A DNA stretch of 64,000 bases from Scatophagus argus (lineage: Eukaryota; Chordata; Actinopteri; Scatophagidae). The DNA lies in the NCBI RefSeq assembly GCF_020382885.2, contig NC_058506.1, positions 10,828,318 through 10,892,317 on the forward strand. Reading direction: 5' to 3'. Below the pieces are notes generated by a model. That model was not told where the DNA came from. It saw only the letters and a program-made list of their open reading frames with translations, and did no database searches. Positions 55,378 through 64,000 of this stretch are shown one piece after another (positions within the stretch are counted from its first letter, which is position 1; each line of letters opens with the position of its first letter). The position numbers and the translations under genes are program-made.

Positions 55378-55496
55378 AGGAGAGGCGTTCTGACAGGCTC
55401 AGACTCTGGTGGTGCCCACTTGCCACACGTTCCCAATAGGACTACTTGATTTTTTTCTAAGTCTTGTCCTGAGAGGATTTACTTTCTTCTGACAGC

Positions 55497-55584
55497 ATGA
55501 CGGAGAGCAAAAAGAAAGATAAGAAAGGGAGAAAGAAGGGAGGTAAGAAAGGACAAAAGGAGAAAGAGGGCGATCCTGCTACAG
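55497..55584 (+). CDS. nrg2: Neuregulin 2, alternative first coding exon (type-I-like)
   Basis: ATG at 55497 opens MTESKKKDKKGRKKGGKKGQ followed by KEKEGDPAT, 29 residues plus one base, ending at the donor ACAG|GTAAAA. The splice phase (1) is the same as that of exon 1, so it could join the same second exon. The sequence closely mirrors the start of type I NRG1, which begins Met-Ser-Glu-Arg-Lys and is a run of Lys and Gly without a signal peptide. It lies 21 kb into nrg2 intron 1 on the same strand, with TATA and CCAAT-like elements upstream. I read it as an alternative promoter and exon giving a protein that lacks the cysteine-containing N-terminal module of the main form. An internal GTAAG (after GGAG) could act as a cryptic donor. 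Confidence 0.75.
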
Positions 55585-58500
55585 GTAAAAAGAAAGTAAA
55601 GGTGGTTTTTGTGTAGCGTTTTATGTATATACGTATTTATCTGTGGGTGTGTGTGAGAGAGAAAGTGAGACAAAGAGAGACTTGGAGTGAAAAAGGAGTG
55701 AGGTTAAGTTTGTGTTACTGTATCACGGAAGCGTGGGACAAAGTAAGTATCCCCTTGGCTTGTCAAAGCTTGCTGCTTGGTTGTCACATGGATTGGTCTC
55801 CTGGTGTGGACAGCGTGTAGAGGCACATCTGGTTTTGGCAGCACTTTGGATCTGTAAAGAAGTCAAATGGTATAACTTGAGTACAGAGTCAACTAAAACT
55901 TTAAAGCCTTAGTCAAACAAGCCCTGGACATCAAAGAGTACAGTTGTATAATGAGCTCTCTTAACAGCAACGACTTCCAATGACTGTTTAAGGATTATGT
56001 TAATTTCTCGCATGATCTCGTGTTTGGAAATGTTCCAACACACATCACACACTTTTTTTTTTGTTTTTAAATGGCAGCTGTTTGAGGTTTGTATAGTGGA
56101 AAAAGCCTACAATGTTTCTGACACTTTTTAACAGGGTCAGGTACACTGTGTCTATCTTAACTTTCATTCTGTGGTGAGTCATCCAATCTAAAAGTCTATA
56201 TGCTGTTTGACATTGGAATGGCATAGGCGCTTCTTGTCTTTCAGAGTCACAAACGTAGCAATGTGCTTGCTCAGTGGAGGATCCTACAAGCAGCAGCATG
56301 TCACTGTAGTTTGACCTCAGGTCATGGGGAAGCCCAACCCCCGTTTCAGTGCCACTTTAAGGACAATTCCATGATTATCACTATATCTACTATATGTCGT
56401 TCATGGTTTGATCAGATACTGTATCTTAGACAGCATCTCTTAATGGTGTTAGCCTGTTTGTACCTGCTGATGTCACTCATGTCAGCTTCCAGCAGATAAT
56501 CCTCAAAGAATGTGTCTAACATTTTCAAAAATTTTTTTGTAGAAGATTTTATTTACGCCTTCTACATATTTAAATTGTACTTTTTCAAGCTTAAATATAC
56601 TACTGTAGAGTTTTTTGACATATGTGACTAATTTTCTTATTTTATTACCCCTGAAAGTTGAATATAGAAATAATTACCAATTATGTTTTCCAAGTTTGAT
56701 TGTGATCTATAAATATGTAAGATAAACAGCTCCCCAACACAGAGTGCATAATATTTTTGGCATCTTTGTTAACAAAAGCGCACAGCTGCTGCACACATAG
56801 GGAAAGCTGCCTGTGATGAACATATTCTGATTTATTTTCTCTACTTTTCACAAAATGACACATAAAAATAAACTGTGCTGGTCTATTTTTGAATATTTTA
56901 CCAATATGCATTCAAAGCTGTGACTGTGACTGTTCATACATGTGTCAGCTGTCATGCACTTTTGTACCCAGAGCATGATAATATGATCGTGAATCATCAT
57001 TTCCTAATGAAAATCTGCTATTATATATTATATATCTGCTATTGATTTATCACAAAACTGGGTAAATGGGTTACCTGTGTGAAGCTACGTGCTTACCCTA
57101 TTGTAAAATGGAGCTTTCAAAGTAGGTCAAAACGAAGGCATGCTCAGGGCTGATGCTTGTGCTGTCTGTACTAAGGGTTCTTCACGCATCGCATCAGGTG
57201 TGCTTTGGGCCTAAGGCTCCAAATTAGGTCATTCAAGATAAAATAGAGAGGAGTCAGAAAGCTCACTATTTCAGTCTGATCTGGCTCTTTAATAAATGTT
57301 GCCAGCTTGTAATTATCCATGACATCAAATCAAATTGTTGAGGATGTGGTTTATCAACAAATCACGTTCAAAAGAATTTTCAAATTTGAGAACAAGTCTG
57401 CACAATCAGTGTGGCTATGTGTGACCTACACGCTAATTAAAAAAAATAGTATCATGTATACAACATCAGAGCAGTAGCTAGCTTCCTGTATACTACTACT
57501 TTGTTGTCTGTGCTCAGTTCAAAAGAAAATCAAAAAAAAAATTTCAGCTCACTAACTTGTTTGGCTGGTGTGCTAAGCAGCACAGTCACGAGCGTAGATG
57601 AGCACATGCTTCATGTTAGCATGTATGGTAATACGTAGAGATGCATATAAATGTGGATTGGTTTTTTTGGACATAAAATTTAATACTAGTCACACAAGAT
57701 GCTACTTAGTGGTGGGTGAAGGTCCGAGTAAAGGAAAGACAAAAATATAAAGATTTCAAGTTTTATTTCCATATCTGTAGTTTGTTGCTGATCCACAGTT
57801 GGTCTTAGAGCTTCCACTCATCTGTGTTGTGGATATATGTTATACAATGCACTGTGTGGTGTGTACACGTACACGTGCTTGTGTGGATGAGGTGTGCCTA
57901 AATGAAATTGTGTAATCTCGCACATGAATGCTTTGTCGAGGTTGTCAGTCACCGACAATCACGTGAATAAGACAGTATTTTCTTATGTACTTTGCAATCC
58001 CTGAAAAGTTAGTTTTCTGCAATTATTTGAGGAGACTACCTCAGCTATAATTGCCCTTTCTCTGACTATGATGTTGTAAGCATTTGGACCAGAAAATGTT
58101 GGGCATTCTGCTGGTGCAGTGTTAATTGATGAGCTCCTTTCAGGTCTCCCGTTTTTAAAAAGTTATGTGTATTATGGCGGAAAGTTGACACCCTTTCAAG
58201 AATGTTAGAGAGAAATATCTGCAGACCCTGACAATTTTGGTGCCAGAATGTTGGTTCTCATTGGAAACAAGAGAGGGGAAAACTGAGCAACTTTGTTGTC
58301 TTTTTTATGAGTAAGACAGGGAGAGCAAAATGCTAGCAGCATCTCATAAAATTTGTCATCCACATAATGCAACATAAATGTATGTTTCTCTTTTTTCAAA
58401 TAGTAGTCAGACATCCTTGTTCAGTCTACCTCAGTTTGCATAAATGTTCTTCTGCTGGTGACAGAGTTGCTCATTCATAAACTTCTACCATCCATCTTAT

Positions 58501-61500
58501 CTTCTGTCAAGACAAAACACAACACGTCCTTTTCTGTGTGACTGGGTTTGCGTGCATACAAATAATTAGTTACGGAAGTGAAGAGTTGGTTCCTTCATTT
58601 TGTGCCAGATGCATTTTTTTCATGTACTAACACCTACCACACCTTTATAAGGGAAATAAAGCTGTTTAAATTATTAAGAAACAAACCAGCAACCAGTAGT
58701 CAGAGCTGCTGGTGAAGCCAATGTAGGTGTGATCTTGCTTTATATAACTGACTATAAATAATCAAAACAAAATCAAACGCAACTTCACTCTTCATTCAAC
58801 TGAACTACACATGTAGCGTTATTGTGTCTATAAAACACTTTGATAGTGATATGTTAGTCTCAGAACATGGCTATTATGTGCTACAAAATGAGTGAAAATG
58901 AAATACAGATTTCACCATTTAAAATTTAAAATCTGTATTCCTTATCTAGTAAATGCTTATCAACCAATGCCTTTAACCCAGGTTAAGAGGAGAGATGATG
59001 CAGGTTTTACCCAAATCACTGTGTCCATCTGAAAGGGTTTCACACATTTAACAGTAACAGAGTAACATCTTTATCTATTTTGAACCTTCTCTTTCTTTTA
59101 CCATCCCCTGAAGAACATCTCTGTCAACATGTTTGATGTTCGACTACCTTCACCAGCCCCTATTTACATTGCTACATTGATACATGAGCTGTGTAGAGCT
59201 ATACACGGGAGGGTGGTGATTGCCAGTAGCATTAACAACCCTCTCACATTAGGGGTAGTCATTTCAATGATGTTAATGTAAAATAATTCTTGATGCAACA
59301 AACTTTTAATGGTTAAGTATCTTCATTAAAGTTATTTTAGTTCCACAATATTTTTGATCTGTCACGTGGCTGCCATCCATCCACCCATTTTCTATACCGC
59401 TTATCCATCAGGATCGCGGGGAGCTGGAGCCTATTCCAGCTGACTACGGGCGAGAGGCGGGGTACACCCTGGACTGGTCGCCAGTCAATCACAGGGCCAA
59501 CACACAAAGACAGACAACCACACTCTCCCCTCACTCAAGGGGCAATGTAGAGTAGCAAATTAACCTAGTGTGCATGTTTTTGGTATTGTGGAAGGAAGCC
59601 GGAGTACCCGAAGAAAACCCATGCAGACACAAGGAGAACATGCAAACTCCACACAGAAGGGCCCAGACACGGGATTCGAACGTCGAACCCTCTAGCTAAG
59701 ACATGCCACCCACGGAAACAAATGTCAAGGAAGTGATCATTAATATACAGTATTTGCATGCAGTATTTGCATGGTTTTTGTTAGCACAGATGGGACAGCC
59801 AACACAGCAGTGACTCAAAAGAACCCCAAACACAAAGTCATTTACTTAGGCTTACTTAGTAAGACCAGGGCAGAGGGCAACAGAGACCACTAAAGCCTTC
59901 CAGCTAGGACTGTAGTTTTCCCTAAAGTAATTTTATTTTAGTCAACAGTTCACATCGAAATGGAATTTACATTGCTGTAAAATCGTGGGTTTCGTTAAGG
60001 TAACTGAAGCTGATCTCACTTCAGCACTTGGTAACTTGTGAATAGGTGACTCTGGACTCAGTTTCGGCTTTCTGTGTTGGTTGGTTGGTTGGTTTTTTTT
60101 AACACCACAAGTCATGGTGGTGAGCAAAGATGTTTTGTGTGATTTCACACACATAGTGAGGTACTTGAACACAATTTATACTGTTGTTTCAACTGTTATC
60201 AGTCCAGTTTGAATTTTGTTGAAAATTATATGGCCAAAGTGCAGGGTGTCCTATTGTGGCGTACTGTATGCTGTACAATATACATCGAGAGACAAAGTGT
60301 GTGTGCAGCATGCAATACTGCAAACATCTAGACCAGTAGCCTCGTTACCATATGCATGAACTGTAGAGGTTAAGGTAAAAGTAAGAGTTGAATTCACACA
60401 TGAATATTCTATGATTGAATGACTTGAATATTCAAGAACCAAGTAAAATTGTTTGCAGATAACCTGCAATACTGGATTATTGTATAACCAAAGAAACAAA
60501 TATAGACACTGTTTTGCATTTAGTCATCATGATGGAAAACCTAGGTGGGAGCAAAGGGAAATGGTGACTATGGCCTATTGGTAAAATGTTGTAAATAGTG
60601 GCCAGTTTTGCCGCTTGTAAACAAACATGAATGATTTAGTCTCTTTTGGTTCAGATTCACCCAAAATAATAGCAGACTGAGAGGCAGCTCTTTTTGGAGA
60701 CAGTAACTCTGAAGAGTCCACCTGCACCTCAGTGTCCTTCATCGCTTCTGAGCCTACATACGGGGCTACATAACTGTTTTCATTGTGTAGCTAAACAAAT
60801 CCCCCCCCCAAAAAAGAAAGTGAGTTAGCTAACATTTCTCAGGGGAATCTGAATCTGAAGAGGAATCCATACATTGTGTTTACATTGTTTACAGTTGATT
60901 ACACATTGTCGTCAATCCCTCACTTCTGGATTTACATCAAGTGTCACTGATGGATTATTTGTAAAGTAATTAGAAATGAAAAGTGATTAGAAAAAGCTAC
61001 TTATAAAAATTTAAGTTATTTTACACATAAAACCATTTTTCATGAGTGTCACTAAAAGAACTGTCTTGTAGTACAAAACTGGGTGGCAGGTAAAGAGGAG
61101 ACCAAATCACAATAATCAATGTCATGTTTGACATTCACTGTCTTCCTATGTATTACTGTTGCAGAGAAACATAAAATATATGTTATTATTTTGAAGGGTA
61201 ACACTATTAGCAGTATGTCTATAAAATGTAGTAAGAGAGAAGTAGAGCGTTTTGAGTCACATATACACAACGTGCCAGATAATTATTTGGTGAAAGTGTA
61301 CTGGTTGTGGTGGGAGGCTGTTGAAATGATCTCTTTGAACAGATGTTGCATTACAGTGACTAGTGTGCAGTGTCTGAAGACCATTCCCACATGCAAAACC
61401 CATTCCGCTAGCTGTCTCACCATGCAATTTGTCTTCTGACAACGTGCAGTAAAGTGACATAACACCAGAGTAATCAGGGATACTTTGTCTCCAAGGGAAA

Positions 61501-64000
61501 ACACAAAGGCATGCCTCAAATGCCTTTTCTAAGCTCCTGGAAGTAAAACAGAAACATTAACTCAATAATACGAGTAATGCATTGTTAATTCATCAAGTCA
61601 CTTTGTTTTTGAACCACTTCCTGGGCTGAAGTTTCCAACTGTTACTCAAGGCATGAGCTGTTGACACGCCGGTTAGGCTTCTATTCTCAAATTTGGTTTT
61701 TATAGTCCATGTCTGCAGCTGCCCCTCCGCTTCAAAAAGAGAGAATCGGGCTGTTGTTGAGGCAAGGGTTTATCATTGCTGCCGGACGCTTTTCCCACTG
61801 GTGTAATGGAAAATGAGATAGCCACTTGTCTCCAAGAAATAATTTTATTTCCAATGATAATGACTCTTTATTTTCTTGTTGGAAAACATTTGTTGCAATT
61901 GGTAGAACTGCTTTCATATCAGTGGTTGACTTGATTGAACTTTGCTTAAGTTGTCCATCAAACTGTCCAAACATGAGCAACTACTGTATATCACACTGAC
62001 CAAGCTGTCAGAGTAGAACTCAGTGGATTATAGAGGCATTTGTTTTGTTGATTTATTTTGCGTTGTGCATATAAAAGAGCTGGAAAAATGGACATTATTT
62101 AACAGAGACACAAGGGCTAATCTTATGCTAATGTTAAACATCTGTATCTCAAAGCTCAAGTGTCTGATGGACTGTGTCTTCATTAGAGCTGTGTCTCGTA
62201 GATGGAGCAGACCCTCTTGCACATCTGGCTCGCCGGGTTGATGAGAAGTGCAGTCCTGTGTTTCTGTAACTTTTCCAGGCAAGGACAAAGCTTGTTTAAT
62301 TTGCTTGGCAAGGACAAACTTGTGTCCAGGCGAAGAACTAAACATTTTTTCTTTATGGTGCAACCTCATTCCTGCAGCTCTCTAACTATGACTGACAAGA
62401 CTTTCCTCAGGCATTGTGCTGGGCTGAGTCTGGCAGAGCTGAGTGTGTATAGAAATCATGTAGACACGCAGACTAGGAACTTTTTTAAGTTGGGTTTTGT
62501 AAGTCATAAGATACAGCAGTATATAAACAAGCTGCCTATCAAACACTGAACATGCGCATATGCTATTCATCAATGTGCCATACAGTTACAAAGCTGTGTC
62601 ATTACATACAGTACAACCGAATCAGGGTTTGTAATATTCCATTAGCCAGTCTAATGCAGTGGATCAGTGGACCATAGGATCTTGTGCAGTCTGATCTTTA
62701 TTTAACATCAAGTCCAATACAGTACATTACATTTGTTAAATAACAGACAATATTCAATTAAGTACATATCAAGCATCAGGACTCTCATGTTCAGTATATG
62801 GCCTTGCTGGGGACCCCTGATAAACTCTCACCGTTTGCAGAGTTGATTTTAAACGGTGATATGCAGTATATGTTCAGCCTATATAATGTTATGACTTTCA
62901 GCAATAGCACAATTATGCCTTGCTGCAGAAATGAGGTTTTTATTGTCCCAAACCCCTTTTGGGACAGTAAAATCTTGAACAAACTGCCCGAGCAATTGCA
63001 ACATGAAGATTCATCCCGAGAATAAGCTCATTAAGGTTACTAAGTACTCCTGTACAAAGGCACATCTGCCTTCTGCTAGAAGCTTTGTCTTTATTTTCCA
63101 AATGCCATGAATGTCATCACTCACATTTTCCAACAGTTGTTCACAGATAAAAGACCACTGTCTTACCAGTAATTTTAGTAACAAATAGCTGCTATTGATC
63201 TAAGAATACTTGCTTCTTCCATTGATCTGTGCTATTTGTGAGCTATTTTGAATCTGACATTTCACTATCTGTGATTCCAGTGGAAATCAGCACAACAGAC
63301 AGCTCTTTTGGTGTTCAGGATTGTGGAAAAATCATGCCTGCTTGTAACTGCCTTTTGTATTATATTAGCAAAATTCAAGCTGCTCAAGTCATATTATTAC
63401 TGAAGTGAGGGATAAATGTCAGTACATGTCAAAGGTCTTCAGTGCTGTCAATTATCATTTTAAGACTACTGCATAAATTATGCTAATTACATTCATGGCA
63501 TATATATTTAAAAAAAAACATAATCCATATCTGTGTGCACATTTAAGTGAGACAAAAAAATGGATTTCCAAAGATTGAGGACAGTAGGTTTTATTTATGG
63601 CCTAACATCTACTTTGAGTTTCATGTTTGGTACCAAAGATGGCTGGAACTAAGAGCTGTGTCCTCTGGCTCCTGTCAAGAGTATTAGTGCCAGGTGACCA
63701 GAGGCGGCAGAGCACACTCAGAAGGTACCTGGTTGCTGTAAACAGAGCTCTTTCATATCCACATCAGACAGGCTTACAGAGCAGAGCAGGAGCTGCTGTT
63801 TGTACGTGATCATCAGCACTAACCAAAGATGACTGTTAACTCGTAGGATTTAAAATCCTAAAATTGTTGGTGCTCGTTTCATCATCATTAACAAATCTGA
63901 AGTTTGAGAATGCTGTTTGAGACATAACCCTGACTTTACCTCGAATTCATCAACGCTATCCACTTAAATCCACGAAGAGAATGAAAAATGCAGCATCATT
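55585..64000 (+). other. nrg2: nrg2 intron, continuing to the window end
   Basis: No Ig-like, EGF-like or transmembrane exon of neuregulin is recognised in the last 8.4 kb, so the second exon lies beyond the window. One dispersed repeat is present (59.4 kb). The rest is AT-rich unique sequence with only chance open frames. Confidence 0.75.
59373..59692. mobile_element. Dispersed teleost repeat (LINE/SINE 3'-type sequence)
   Basis: The sequence carries phrases common across fish genomes: CCATTTTCTATACCGCTTAT, GGGGAGCTGGAGCCTATTCC, GGCGGGGTACACCCTGGACT, GGAAGCCGGAGTACCCG and ACATGCAAACTCCACACAGA, ending in GGGATTCGAAC. I recognise it as a high-copy dispersed element but cannot name the family from memory. 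No coding capacity remains. Confidence 0.8.

Larger units (their letters stand above)
34534..55496 (+). other. nrg2: nrg2 intron 1, first part (21 kb)
   Basis: Starts at the GTAAGT donor. It contains a Tc1 remnant (39.85 kb), microsatellites (40.37 kb, 43.29 kb, 47.93 kb), CT-rich tracts (51.5-51.7, 52.5-52.6 and 55.1-55.3 kb) and no supported coding exon until 55,497. A 158-codon plus-strand open frame (43530-44006) lacks similarity and begins with TTG. NRG2 has a very long first intron in mammals as well. Confidence 0.8.

Overview
This is eukaryotic, intron-containing DNA from a teleost fish. The evidence is dense CA/GT microsatellites, degenerate Tc1-type transposons, a dispersed fish repeat, and two genes that read clearly as vertebrate pura and nrg2. 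Species cannot be set from the sequence; a ray-finned fish with a fairly compact genome fits best. Only about 5% of the window codes for recognisable protein.

Layout. From about 20.3 kb down to 5.4 kb, on the minus strand, lies a multi-exon gene that I reconstructed exon by exon (seven coding exons with compatible phases, 343 codons to a TAA stop). Its first 100 or so residues resemble the N-terminus of the SH2D4A/SH2D4B adaptor family, but no SH2 domain is visible in the window. From 26,914 to 26,057, also minus, is the single-exon coding region of pura (285 aa), preceded by a predicted 5'UTR intron (26,995-28,029) and followed by about 5 kb of ORF-poor DNA that probably includes a long 3'UTR. 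Between 28 and 34 kb is the head-to-head intergenic region, with a CpG-rich island near 31.3-32.0 kb. On the plus strand, 34,125-34,533 is the first coding exon of neuregulin 2 (nrg2). The remaining 29.5 kb is nrg2 intron 1, which holds a second, alternative nrg2 first exon (55,497-55,584) with a lysine-rich, type-I-neuregulin-like N-terminus, its own TATA box, and the same splice phase as exon 1.

How the genes relate. Pura and nrg2 are head-to-head neighbours in human 5q31 too, so this is conserved synteny. The paralogous human loci pair NRG1 with PURG and (more distantly) SH2D4A on 8p, and NRG3 with SH2D4B on 10q. An SH2D4-like gene beside pura and nrg2 is therefore what one would expect of a third member of this paralogy group that I do not know from mammals. 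This, and the alternative nrg2 promoter, are the two most interesting points. The rest is introns, intergenic DNA, microsatellites and transposon remnants. No tRNA, rRNA or CRISPR-like structure was seen.
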